64,000 nt of DNA from Straminergon stramineum (lineage: Eukaryota; Streptophyta; Bryopsida; Hypnales; Calliergonaceae). The position numbers and the translations under genes were made by a program. The notes under the pieces were generated by a model. The model saw only the letters and a list, made by a program, of their open reading frames with translations. It did not search any database and had not been told where the DNA came from. Below, in pieces: positions 1-11,377 of the stretch. The stretch covers positions 11,783,350-11,847,349 of the forward strand of contig OY987271.1 in assembly GCA_963920665.1 (NCBI GenBank), in the 5' to 3' direction. Each line of letters opens with the position of its first letter. The first letter of the stretch is position 1.

Positions 1-1490
1 TTTGGAGGAAATTCCAAAATTTGTGTTAAAAAAGTTCAAAAGTTAAGATTTTAGGTCATGTTCATATATTACAAGTGAATACAAATTCCATCTAATGCAC
101 TCAAGGGAAAGATTTTTAAAAGTATAGAAATGTTGTCCAATCAAGTTTAAGTTGATATAAAACTTTCAGAAATTGTATATTAACAAAGCCAACTCTTTTG
201 TATTATCATGGATAAATCCATTCATTCCTCTAAATGGCCAACAAATCTATATTGTCTTGTTATTGCCTTTCTACCATTTTGGATATTCTACTTTTTCACT
301 TTCAAACTCAAATTAGGGATTGACATTTTATAAAGTTTTTTTTTAAAGTGTATTTTAAAAAAAAATTCCTTTCCACCCCAAGTATGATTGTACTCAAAAT
401 GTGGATGGTGAATGGCTTCAAACTTGTCCTTTTCCAATATTTTTTTTCCATCTATCCAAATCTTTTTAGATTCTAGTATCAATTTTCCAACCTTTGTATT
501 GTTTAGATTCTTAACATTCTTCTTTCCAAATAATCCTTAATTTAAAGAGTACCCATATGTTTCACCTCCAAAACTAACTTTTCTAATCTAAAAATGTCTC
601 TTTAAAATTGACTTAAAAAAACAAGATAATTTTTTTAAATAACCATAGTTAGAATTTAGAATTAAACTAATAGACTTGCCGTAGTCTAGGTTTTGGTATC
701 AACATAATTGGTTGAGGAAAAAAAATTGCGTTGAAGAGAGAATTTAATTAGATATGGATTGAATGATTTTACTACAAGAAATGCTTGATATTAATTTTTT
801 ATTCTCTTTTTTTAACGAGATGCTTTTATTAATTAATGAGAAACTCTGAAAAGCTTATTTTTGAAGAACAAAATTGAGAATTGTCAATACCAAATGATAT
901 TGGTAGTAAACAACATATTTCCCAAAGTTTTGATTTTCTCCTAAACTATTAGAAAGTGAGTGCAATTAATAGTTAACTTCAAATAATATTCTTGTGAAGA
1001 GATTTTGAATTGTTTTCAAACACAATGGAATGATTCAAAATTCTTGAAGTACATTTACTTGAGGTACCCACCCAAATCACTCCCGAAATTAAAAAAAACT
1101 TATTGCTTTTGCAATTTTTATTAGAATCATACCCAAAAAAAGCTTAGCCTAAACAAGACTATTTGTATCATGAAAGCATGATTTATACCTTACTTGGCTA
1201 TTAAGGTTGTCAAAAACTAACTAAATAAATAAAATTTGATTTTTTTGGGGAAATTACTTTGAAAGGGAGTTGAAAAAAAATTAATATTGTAAATTTTGAA
1301 CTAACAAAAAATGGTCCACATAGAAATCTCAAAATACTAAATTTTCCACACTCTTAGTTATTCTATATAAAGGCTCCAAATTCTTGAAAAAAAATTGAAA
1401 ATTAAAAAAGAATTAATTTGAAAAGTACTTGCTAAGTAATTTTTTTCATATTTTATTATTATTTATTTGGCATTAAATGCCAACCTTTAG
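1..1490. other. AT-rich intergenic DNA, no gene seen
   Basis: Very AT-rich sequence with long poly-A and poly-T runs. The only open frame of note (288-482, minus, 64 codons) has no recognisable domain and low-complexity composition. I see no gene, RNA gene or clear transposon end here. Confidence 0.6.
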
Positions 1491-1492
1491 CA

Positions 1493-1924
1493 CCACGGCT
1501 ACTAGCATGTGAGCCTAGGATCTTGAGCCCATGAGCTTAGGAGCCTAGGCTCCTATGTTATTGTTACCTATATTATAGGTACTATCCATAGTTATAGGAT
1601 GTTTATAATTATAGGTGTCTATGTTGTAGGTACCTATGTTACAAGCACCTTCCATGGTTATACAATGTGTATATAATAAGTGCCTAATTATATTATGGGT
1701 GTCTATGTTTTAGGTACTTATGTTATAGGCACCTCCCATGGTTATAGTATATTTATATTATAGGTACCTCTATTACAAGCATTTACATAGTTATAGGATA
1801 CTCATATTATAAGCATGTATGTTATAAACACCTTCAATAGTTGTAGAATATCTATATTCACCTACCTCAAGGTTCACAAGCTCACAATCCTCACATTTCT
1901 AGGCTCACATGCTAGCATCATTGC
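1493..1924. mobile_element. MITE with GCTAGCATGTGAGCC inverted termini (copy 1)
   Basis: The left end carries CTAGCATGTGAGCCTAG and the right end its exact reverse complement, a 17-bp perfect inverted repeat. The interior consists of repeated short modules of the type 'ttataggtacctatgttataagcacc'-like sequence, arranged in near-tandem order. TTTAGCAC occurs just outside both ends (left about 1486-1493, right about 1928-1935) and may be an 8-bp target duplication, which would suggest the hAT superfamily, but the exact termini are not settled. A second copy lies at about 26546-27063. There is no transposase. Confidence 0.7.
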
Positions 1925-2000
1925 ATTTAGCACTAGGTACAATAGCTATCAATTTATAGGAAGAGATATGTTCTTCGAATCAATTCTCACTCATCCTTGA

Positions 2001-2220
2001 CCCCTAAATTCCCATTGTCCCCTCAAGAACAAACTAGATTTTGGATAGGCTCCTATGGTTACAATATTTTTTGCAATTTTTTTTTGTAAAGATAGATAAT
2101 CACATAAGCTTTAAGGGAATATGATTTTAATTTTAATTGGTGCTTGGCAACAAAAGTTATGACATAATGAGCCCAATTTATAGTTCAACAGTAAAAAATC
2201 CCTCCAAAAAAAATTAAATA
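2001..2220 (+). mobile_element. Truncated TTAA-type element, family P2
   Basis: It starts TTGA-CCCCTAAATTCCCATTG and matches the 411-bp element at 63510-63920 over about 215 bases. Shared blocks include 'ATTGTCCCCTC' and a 'CAAAAGTTATG' segment. Similarity fades near 2220 and no right terminus was found, so this is a decayed, 3'-truncated copy. Confidence 0.65.
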
Positions 2221-2481
2221 AAAACTTAATTTTTTTTCTTATGTATTGTATTTTTATCTATTTAGAAAGTGCTGATTCATTCCATTTGGATTATTGATGT
2301 GAAAGTTATCAACAATCTTGTTTTTCGGATAATCAGAGCATCTTCTTGAAATTTTTTTTTTGTAGGATTCATTTCTAAATTCAATTTTTACCATTAAAAA
2401 AATTTTGCAAGGTAAAGATCTCTTACTAGAACAATCTCACCATTGAGATTATTGTGTTTCAATTCCATCTTTAAGCTATTA

Positions 2482-2855
2482 AGGTAGGAACACCCATAAC
2501 CATTAGTATACCTATAGTTTGAGAGTAGAGTTCCCTCAAAGTGTTCCCTAATGTATTTTGAAACTGTCTTCAAAGTACCTTGAAACCATCTCCATACTTA
2601 ATTGTGGTTGGTGGGCTCTAATTTTTTCAAATTTTGGTGTTAGAATCAAGGAAGATTTAGTAGAGTGTGGCTATGAGTGCCCTAGGGAGTTCTACTTTGA
2701 AAACTCATAGAAATTAGATGCCTTATCCAAAAATTATATTTCTTTTGAAAATTCCTGATTTTCAATTGTTCATATTGAAAAAATAATTTTTTAGAAAAAT
2801 TTGACCTCAACTATGTTGAATTGCTTACATTGATGGTTATGGATGTTCCTACCTC
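2482..2855. mobile_element. Mariner-like MITE, TAAGGTAGGAAC family (copy 1)
   Basis: The left terminus AAGGTAGGAACACCCATAAC is mirrored at the right end by GTTATGGATGTTCCTACCT, inverted repeats of about 20 bp with one mismatch. It is closely related along its length to 47936-48310. If the element proper begins AGG and ends CCT, the flanks are TA and CA, consistent with a decayed TA target duplication (Tc1/mariner or Stowaway type). That assignment is inference from termini only. Confidence 0.75.
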
Positions 2856-3403
2856 AATGGTCTAGTTTTCCCTGCAATCTTGAATCTACTTCTACTTAAT
2901 AATTTTTTAATGAATGAAAACTAATTTCTTGTTTTTAAAAAAAAATTCCCCTAGATTGTCAATTCAATTCTTCAATATAAAAAAAAATTCAAAATTCAAA
3001 ATCAATAGTGCAAAAATTTTAAGCTAATTTCAAAGTGTCAATAAGTTGTTTCAACATTCTAAGAAAAAAATTGAAAACAACAACAATGCATGCTAAAACT
3101 TATACAGTGTCCAAATAATGCATGCTAAAGTGCATTGGAATCTTTCTTTAGTGGCCAATAAGAGCCAAGAAAAAATATTTATGTTTAATGATAATTACTA
3201 TGCTCAGTTGTAATTAGTAGGTGAGCACTACGCACCAACAATCCCAAAACTAGCTAAATTTTGCTCGATTATTACTTAATTTTTCATGCCCTTAGTATTA
3301 AATCCAAAAAAATCTTCCAAAAATGAACATTTGGTTAATTTCCCTGAACCCATTCTAGAATCGGTGTTGAGAACACCTTGCAGAGACGTGGAATTTTGAA
3401 ATG

Positions 3404-3626
3404 TAAGGTAGGTGAACCCAATACCAACCATTGACCCAATACTATCCAAATGTAGGACTGTGATTGATCCTAGAGTGACAATCTCTGACAGTAAGACATG
3501 CCTTAACTTTACTTCTTGTGAAGTTAAGGCATATACTTCCGTCATAGATTCTCATTCTAAGATCAACAAGTGTCGTACATTTGGGTGGTACTAGGTCAAC
3601 GATTGGTATTGGGTTCGCCTACCTTA
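3404..3626. mobile_element. Long foldback (hairpin) MITE upstream of the patatin-like gene
   Basis: The whole segment is one imperfect palindrome. The left arm (about 3404-3509) pairs with the right arm (about 3521-3626) around an 11-nt loop, ending in the perfect inner stem ATGCCTTAACTT / AAGTTAAGGCAT. The outer ends are TAAGGTAGGTGAACCCAATA and its near-exact complement. The termini resemble the TAAGGTAGG MITEs elsewhere in this window and are flanked by TA. Transcription would give a stem of about 106 bp, a possible small-RNA precursor. Confidence 0.8.
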
Positions 3627-3639
3627 AATGAGAAATTCG

Positions 3640-5431
3640 AAAACCTAACTTCCCACTCCCGCCCCCGCCGGTAACATTCTCGCAGGGGTCTCAGCCACCT
3701 GTCAGTTTCGAACAAAAGCAATCCGACTGGGACAACCACCTGCGGGACCCCCTGGCGCCTGCCCCGCGCTTCGTCTTCTCCGGCCAAGGAAGCAACGCGA
3801 ATCTGCTGTTGCAATCCTCCCGAATGTAAACTCAAGACCAAGCGTACACACGGCACATGCCTTCAAAAACACGGTCACGCAAGGATCGGAGTAGATAATT
3901 AGACTAACTAGCTTCTGGTGATACTACCGTAAGTATGTCAACAAAGGCAGGCAGACAACTCGATCGCACCCGCCGCAGCATCACGTCATGCTTTAGGTGT
4001 TTTAGTTGGAACTGAGTTGAACTCTTGCATTGCATTCCTCTGTTGCTTGATCGATTAGTTTCATCAAGCACATGGGAGATTGTTTGAGTTGGAATTGAAC
4101 TCCTCTAATTACGATCTTGTGTTGCTTGATTGATTAGTTACATGGGAGAATAATTGTTTTAGTTGTGATTGAACTCTTGTAATTGCATTCCTCTCTTTGC
4201 TTGCTTGCTTAATTGATTACTTTCTTGAGGTGCGTGGGAGATTGCTTTAGTTGGAATTGAACTCTTAGAATTGCATTCCTCTGTCGCTAGCTTCCTTGCT
4301 TAGTTTAGTTTAGTTTCTTGAGGCACATGGGAGATTCTGCGGATTGAAGGAAAGTTATTAGTACGATTCACTTAAATGATTTGTGGTTTCACGTTGAGTT
4401 CGATTGATGGTTGCGCCAGCTCGTTTGCCTCAAATATTATCCAGGGACACAGACGTACGTACAGCACTGGCAGCTTAAGAAGTGAAGAAGCGCATCGATC
4501 CTTTGTGGTAGTTGCAGTTTGATCTCTTTTGCATTCCTGTGTTTGCTTTGTCGATTAGTTACAAGCTAGAGGCGCATTCGGGGATTCTGCTCGTAGAAGG
4601 CAAGGTCAGTACCGGTTGCTACAATGTTTTGTTGTTTCACGTTGAGATTGATCAAGTGCTGCGCTAGATCTGTTGGCTGAATTATTATATTATCCAGGGG
4701 TATAGTAGCGTGAGAGCCTTAAGGAAATACTAAGATTGAAGTGCTAAATTATAGTAGATGGCCGGTCTCTTGGACTGATTAAGTAGTCTTGATTTTATGC
4801 CCGCTACAATTGTATAAAACTTCCTGAAGAGAATAAATTGAAATTGGTTGAATTAGTGATTACGAGGTCGAATTAAATGTGGTGAACTGTGCTCGATGAC
4901 TTGGTGCGATGGTGAGTTGCCGGTGCACAGTATTGAGAGCACTTCTTGAGTTCTTTTGCAAGATCTGGAGGGGAGTGTTGATTAATATTCTGGTGCTTAT
5001 ACGAGCTGGTGTATTGGAGACTCGTGAGAGAGCGTTAAGTGATTATAACAACACTGAGAGTGAATAAGTATAGCAACGTCGACGTTGCTACTATTCTATA
5101 ATGCTGCTTGTATTTTCGCCTAACACCAGCAATTCATTGGGATCTTGCTGTTGGAAGGTGAACACTTACTACTCTTATATATAGCTGGGCCTGCTGTGCT
5201 AGAAGATATATAGTGAACTACAATACAGCGGTGGCCGGATCTGATCACAGGGACTACCTTTTGGTGAAGTTCCAGCTGTTGTAGTATATATGCCTGTCAC
5301 ATGTACAAGCTGATCAGATGGGTTGAATGTTTATTGCAACTGATCACCATCAGCGTGAGGAACTTGCTCCGTACCTACCTGAAAATGTGTTCTTGTGACT
5401 TTGTTGTCAATCGATCGGTTCAGAGTTCCGT
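3640..5431 (+). promoter_or_regulatory. GC-rich promoter and leader region of the patatin-like gene
   Basis: At 3640-3880 base composition jumps to clearly GC-rich with many CpG, unlike the AT-rich DNA to the left, as expected of a plant promoter or first exon. A strong donor-like site (CC|GTAAGTATG, 3929) suggests a 5'-UTR intron. A minisatellite occupies about 4010-4600. No protein-coding exon was recognised before the ATG at 5432. The transcription start is not determined. Confidence 0.45.
4010..4600 (+). repeat. Diverged minisatellite, unit about 85-95 bp
   Basis: Four to five head-to-tail units share the order 'agttggaattgaactctt', 'gcattcctctgttgcttg', 'gattagttt' and 'cacatgggagatt'. 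Units begin near 4010, 4090, 4160 and 4245, with a weaker fifth near 4505. They lie in the presumed leader or 5' intron of the patatin-like gene. Confidence 0.7.
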
Positions 5432-8400
5432 ATGGACCTGAGTGGTGGTTGTCGACCGAAAGGACTTCCTGGAAGGAAGAAATGCATTCTCAGTTTTGAT
5501 GGTGGTGGCGTGCGGGGCATCATAAGCGCGGTCATTATTGAGCGTCTCGAAAGCCATTTACAGGTAATGCTCCGTCCGTAGGGGATTTAAGAAGTTCCCG
5601 TCCCTGACTGTCTCTCGACAACAAGATCACCTCTACAGTAAATTAACTCCAATTCAAGAGGACTTAAGGACTGTCGGTACGTGAGAATTTAACTTGAATG
5701 GAATCTTTCGACCCTATCTCTTCATCAAGCCACCGCTCACTGATCTGGCTCCGGATCCGGACAGTCCGATTTGGTAAAAAAGTGAGCGCTAGATTACAAT
5801 TTTCCTAGACATGAATTTCAGACACTAAATTAACATATAACCGGCTAGAGCTGAGTGATTCTTTTCCACAAGGATGACAAGGGTGATTAAATCCTTGAGA
5901 CTTATTGAATGCGATCATGATAAGAGTACTAGCTTGAATGCCTATTTTCCGTCTTATAATTTCCCTTAGCATTCCACAAGCTCCCAAATCCACTCCCGAA
6001 CTAAGAAGATATTTTCAAGTTTAAGCTAGCCCATGTCTACCTTAATGGAGAACTTCACTTTCTTGGATTGGATTGGTTTTCTATTTAGAATGAACCCTGG
6101 GTAGACTTTGAAGTCATAATTGATATTTTTCTTGTGTGCAGAATTTAGAAGGGGAGGACGTAAGGATTGCGGATTACTTCGATGGAATAGCGGGGACAAG
6201 CACGGGTGCTCTCATAGCCTGCCTCCTCGTCGTACCTGACCCAGTGACCAAGCGGCCGAAATATTCTGCCAAGGATGCCATCAACTTTTATCTGCAAGAT
6301 TCAGCGAAAATCTTCCCTTATGAAAGGTTGTAAGGGCTGACCTCACCTTCCCTCATCCTCATCCTCCTATTGAAGTTGATGTTCTTATTGCTGTCAAGCA
6401 ATACTGTCGCACTTGTTTGAATTTAAAAATTAATAAGGTGTTCAGATAATCAAAGAGAAATATATGATTTTGATGTAAAAACTAGAAATTAAGTTTGCAT
6501 CTTATTGGGAATATAGAGGTTTCATGTTCCTTTCTTCATTATACCATGATCATGCGACTTAGATTTTATTTGCATCCCTCCAATGGGTGCAATAAATTTA
6601 TCTTCCTGTACGTCTAGCATTAGCAATTTTGCTTTCTAAGATGCTCAGAATGATTGATCACTAGTTTGTGGCATGTTCTCAACTACTCAAGGAAACTCAA
6701 TAACACTAGAGAACACCCGATCATTGCATAGTGCATACAATTTAATAAGAGACTGAAGTTTTTCGATACCGGTACCGATTTTATCTGCAGTGGGTGTTTC
6801 GGTAGTCTCCGAAGCTTGATCAATCGCCTCATAGGTCCCTTGTATAGCTCAACTTCTCTTGAAAAGCTGTTGAAGGAGACATTTGGAGACCTGAAGCTTT
6901 CGGAGACCATCCAGGCTGTCATTGTACCCTCTTACGACATTAATTACCAGATTTCTGTCCAGTTCTCAACAGCACAGGTAAAATGCACTTGATACAACAG
7001 TATTTAGAAGAGTGACTTCCCGAATACTGAAATAAATGCAAACCTACATTTTCTTAGAATGAATTGGTTGAGGATTTAAAATCCAGCGCTTGGTTGCCAT
7101 ATATCCTTAGGCCCTACTGCCAAAATTATTTCTGGTTTGTCTATGCACCCAGGTCAAATCAAAGGAGATCCCAGATTGCTTCATTCGTGACGTTTGTCGA
7201 GCAACCTCAGCAGCGCCAACATATTTGGCGCCCTATTACTTCAGCGCAATGACTGATGATGGAGTAAAGAGAGAGTTCAACATGGTGGATGGGGGAATCT
7301 GTGCAAACAACCCTGTGGGTTTCTCATGCACATACTTACATTTTTCGATGTCAATTAATGAGTGTTGTTTAAATGCCACGATATGATGTACAAAATGCTA
7401 TTTATTGACAATTCACTCATTGTTTTAATGACATTCAGGTTTTCGTGGCTGTCAGCGAGCTTCTGAGAGATGATTCCAACAGATCTGAAAACGAAACACC
7501 GGTACAGAATCTTCACTACGTTGCAATGCTTAAATTTCCCACAGCTCTAGAGACCCTTGTACGTGATGATTTTGGTTTAACTTGTCATCCATTTTAGTTT
7601 CCATTCTCATTGCTGGGTCATTTATGCTGGAATTGCAGCATCTTCTGTCCATCAAAAAGATACTACAGAGAACGACGATCTAAATTTCAATCTCTGCTAG
7701 AAATTTTCTTTGAACCGACGGTTGTAGCACTTGACTCATCTCTTAAATTGTGGAATGCGTATAGAAATATGAAGATCTCTTGGTTCTCTCCCTAGGCACG
7801 GGAAAAACAACTGTGAGCTATAGTGCAAAGACGACTGCCAAATGGGGGACTCTTTCTTGGATATATAACAAAGGGGACGTCCCAATACTTGACATGCTGC
7901 TGATGGCCTCACAAGACATTGTGGACTATAACCTCTCCAACACCTTTTATGAGCACTGTTGTCATGATAATTACTTGCGTATACAGGTGAGTATGAATAC
8001 CAACTGCTTTCAAATTGCCGCAGGTGAATCAGATTAGACTACAATCTCAAATGGAGCCTGGCAACAGTTGGTGGATTCCCATAAAAATTTGCTTTTCTAA
8101 CATTTGCCTTATGCCATCAAATGAGGTAGAAGAGGATATTGTGTTCACTGTTTTGCATTTGCAGCAGTTTGCAGCATCGTTTGAATAATGGTCTCGGCTC
8201 TTGTGGTATATGGGAGTAAGGAATCTTACTAAACCAGAGCACGGAGGTCTGACTAATCAAACCAAGAGCTTTGCAATTGTGCTGAGTGATTTCAAGAATT
8301 TTGATGTACCAGACAGGTGAGCTTGAGGAATCTCAGATTGAATTGGACAACTCCTCCACATCCAACTTGGAATCACTTGTAGCCACCGCGAAGCAGCTAC

Positions 8401-8489
8401 TGCAATCTAAAGCGCAGATGCGTAACGAGTTGGGCCAATCTGTTCCAGACCCTCGCTGGACAACTTATGACGCAGCACTCTCCCAGTAA
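5432..8489 (+). CDS. Patatin-like phospholipase, complete, 7 exons
   Basis: Predicted acyl hydrolase that releases fatty acids from membrane phospho- and galactolipids. Exons: 5432-5563, 6142-6326, 6791-6977, 7153-7314, 7439-7501, 7765-7986, 8313-8489, giving 375 residues, close to the usual patatin-like length. All junctions are GT-AG with consistent phase. Family signatures are intact: oxyanion loop DGGGVRG (23-29), nucleophile motif GTSTG with Ser64, block CRATSAAPTYL (183-193), and catalytic Asp214 in DGG, completing the Ser-Asp dyad. NNP and the LSLGTGKT block follow. The ATG at 5432 gives a short N-terminus without a clear signal peptide, so a cytosolic or membrane-associated enzyme is likely. 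Such genes are often induced by stress or wounding, but no specific element was identified. The 162-nt and 63-nt exons need non-obvious splice sites, but the protein alignment leaves little doubt. Confidence 0.93.
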
Positions 8490-8921
8490 GATCTGAACGA
8501 ATCCAGAGCTTCTATTAATCTCCTTACGAAGTTCAGTTTCCATTTGCTTCTTCGTTTGCTCATGTGATGTGTCATTGTTCCCTTGAACTGAGAAGATGTT
8601 TAATACTGCTAGTTTTGGGATCCTAATGTTGCCCAGTCTGAGGGACTAACTATTTTAGGTTTCCAGGTTTGCAAGATGGCTTGTGGAGGAGAAGAAAGCT
8701 CGATATTCCTGTCAACCGAGTTTCACGCCGTAGGTTTTGATGTGAAGTATGCATGCACTCCAGTCAATTTTCAGAACTGCTTGAATATTTGCTCTCCAAG
8801 ATAGTACTGTAGTATTGCTGCTACATGAAAGTATCAGATAACAGTAGCCATCAGCTACTTATGCTTCAAGTTTGTACAGGGCATGTAGGAATAATGTATT
8901 CAGTAACTTGGAATTAATTTT

Positions 8922-8927
8922 AATAAA
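8922..8927 (+). terminator. Candidate polyadenylation signal AATAAA of the patatin-like gene
   Basis: AATAAA lies about 430 bases past the stop codon in T-rich sequence. It is a plausible plant near-upstream element. The 3' end is not otherwise established. Confidence 0.35.
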
Positions 8928-8975
8928 TTTTCAGATCATCAATTCATCATCAACATGCCCGTAGCACATTCTATG

Positions 8976-9227
8976 GACCAGGGAGGATTGGCCCCTTATT
9001 GTCCCATGTTTTACCCAGTTTTACCCCTGGAGAAAACACTGGAATTTTTTATTTTCCACCCATGATAAAATTTACAAATTCGATATTCATATTTGCAATC
9101 AAAGGCCCTCAATTAGCTGGGAGAGGTGAAGAAATACAAAATTTATAAGGCACAAAATAGGGGGCAATTTTTACATTTACCCTTGGATAGGGGCATGGGG
9201 CAACAAGGGTGTCAATCCTTTGTTGCC
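8976..9227. mobile_element. Mutator-like MITE with 9-bp target duplication
   Basis: The direct repeat CATTCTATG flanks the element exactly (8967-8975 and 9228-9236). The ends form imperfect inverted repeats of about 33 bp: the left includes GGATTGGCCCCTTATTG, the right complement GGATTGACACCCTTGTTG, and both reach CCCATG. The interior is AT-rich with no coding capacity. A 9-bp duplication with terminal repeats of this length fits the Mutator superfamily, which is inference. It lies just beyond the 3' end of the patatin-like gene. Confidence 0.75.
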
Positions 9228-9236
9228 CATTCTATG

Positions 9237-10326
9237 AAACTTTTCTTTACATAAGGAAGTTATATCACTTCCCCTTGTGTGAAAAGCACCAATTCCCCTC
9301 CTTCCTCCTTCCTCATAGGTGATTTGGAGCATTTTTTTTATTCTATTCAATTGTCAAAATGTACTATGAATATAGGTTTCAAATTTTTTTTATTCATTCA
9401 AATTGGTTTCCATTATTAATTTACATTTCAAAAATCTTTTGAAAAAGCACATCAAAATCTTCTAGTTGTAGTATCGTATTTCTACATATATGAGGTCAAA
9501 ATCTTCTAGTTGTAATATCATATTTCTACATACATGAGGAAGATGACTCATCCTAGTCATATACACAAAAAAACTGTTACAAACTCCTTTTAGTCATATA
9601 TTCAAAAAATATTACTCCTCCTAGTCAATGTTATACACTGGTGACTTCATTAAGTGAAATGCATTCATTTAATAGCTCAAAAATGAGCAAAACTTAAAAC
9701 AATAAAGTTGACAACTTTTGAATGATTGGAGATGACTACAAATAGTCATCCTTATATGACTAAATTCAATCAAATAAATTGAAGTGGCATGAGGATATTG
9801 AACCAAGGTTTTGAAATCCATTGGGAATGTATCATGAAGAACAAAGTAGTCTCAAAGTGACTTAATGAATGTCCAAAATGACTTGTCCATTGTGACTACA
9901 TTTATGATTGTAGAAGGTTCTAGTCAACCTAACTATATATGCTTGACCATAGTCATAAACCTTAATTATGAAAAAGTGTTTTCTTTGTAGTGTTTGAATT
10001 TTACTTATGGGCCAAAAAATCATAACAATATTGCATATGGATTGGAACGTTATAATGTTTGATGACAAAGGGGTATGGAATTTAAAAGTGATTTTTGTTT
10101 CAATTTACATTTACATCTAAAATCTCAAATTTTAGTGAAGGATTATAATGTTAGATTGCAAACAAATTATAAATTTGTAAGTGATTTTTAAGTCTCACTA
10201 ATTTTTTACATCTCAAATCGAAAAATTATAGTCAAATTAAAAATAACGACGAGGCTCAAAGAAATAAGATGTATATCAATTTATCCAAGTTCAAAAATCT
10301 TCTCAATGTTTTTTTTAACAAAATCT
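9237..10326. other. Intergenic, AT-rich, with one short tandem duplication
   Basis: No gene recognised. A 44-bp unit is duplicated head to tail at 9452-9539 (tcaaaatcttctagttgta...). The remainder is AT-rich unique sequence. A 68-codon minus-strand frame at 9862-10068 has no family features. Confidence 0.55.
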
Positions 10327-10647
10327 AAGGTAAGAGGCTCGAAATCCGCTCTAGCCACCTCCTCAAATGTACACTACTGGTACATATTTCCTTTTCATCT
10401 TTACAAGGATGTACCCACAATGTTCATTTGAGGAGGTGGCCGGTTTCAGAACCCTATGCCATTTCAACTTCAAAAATTCATAACTAATTGCACCAAGCTC
10501 CAAAAAAATATGAAATGACTTGGGTTAGATGCCAATTCCACTTGTTTTTCAAGGAAAATTTACTGAAAAATATTTCAATAAGTTTCACCTCACCAATATT
10601 CAGTTTCAGCACTTAGATGGGCACTTTCTGGACCTCCTACCTTAGTA
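10327..10647. mobile_element. TAAGGTA-type MITE with internal foldback
   Basis: The left end TAAGGTAAGAGGCTC mirrors the right end (complement TAAGGTAGGAGGTCC). A 16-bp perfect inverted repeat GCCACCTCCTCAAATG at 10354-10369 pairs with 10425-10440. The flanks allow a TA target duplication. It is related by termini to the elements at 2482, 3404 and 47936. Confidence 0.55.
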
Positions 10648-11377
10648 TATTTGAGGCTTATCTCCAAGAACACTTATGACTAGAAAATCAAATATTACAA
10701 TGAACACCCTTGCACAAAAATTTGAAAGGAAATCATAAATACTTATTTTACAAAAAATAGTCTTTGGCGATGATTTGCCTTTAAAATGAAATGAAAATTA
10801 TAAATAAAATTTTGGTGAGATTTAATGAACTGCAAAGTTATGTTGACACCAAAATGTGGTGCCTCAGGTATTTTATTGAGGGAGAACCCTTGCCGTCATC
10901 AAAGGCAAAGGGTTCACACTTTGTACACACTAGCAAAACTTATTCTAACTATGTCAGCAACAAAATTGACCGTAACCGCAACCATTCTCAAGTTGCCGGA
11001 AATGAAAACTCTCAAAGGGCCTCATCCTTGGCAACCTACCATGAGAATGTCAATTTCAACAACGATGCATCACCACACCTGATAATGCATCTCTAGCTCA
11101 ACAAAGCAACCCATACTCCACTTTTCGTGTCTGAATGGCTGCCTCTTCAGTTTCGTAGAAGCAAAAGAATTTCTTCTCAAACCCTTCTGCTGCATACAAC
11201 TCTTTCAACTAATGCTTATTGCAAACTCTTCTCGAGGAACCGGAATTCCACTAGGAGTTCCTTAAAATTGTAATATACAAAAGCAACTGAAACCTGAATG
11301 TCCTATTCAATGCGTTGTTTAACCCTACCGCTGAGCGAACTCTGGTCGTTCACCTAATCTTATGTTTGTTGACCCCA
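10648..11377. other. Intergenic or 3' flank of the small membrane-protein gene
   Basis: Base composition rises from about 10840 toward the gene on the right, so 10840-11377 is probably that gene's 3' UTR. A plus-strand frame of 101 codons (10791-11096) resembles no family and lies antisense to the presumed UTR. Confidence 0.4.

Noticed and set aside
3596..3856. 86-codon minus-strand frame in the GC-rich block
   Set aside because: Arginine- and glycine-rich composition typical of a chance frame in GC-rich promoter DNA, with no domain, and the adjacent gene is on the plus strand.
7064..7252. 62-codon frame overlapping the patatin-like gene
   Set aside because: It is in the wrong frame. The family motif CRATSAAPTYL lies in the overlapping frame after the acceptor at 7152.
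10791..11096. 101-codon plus-strand frame
   Set aside because: No conserved motif, overlapping alternative frame of similar length, and likely antisense to the 3' UTR of the small membrane-protein gene.
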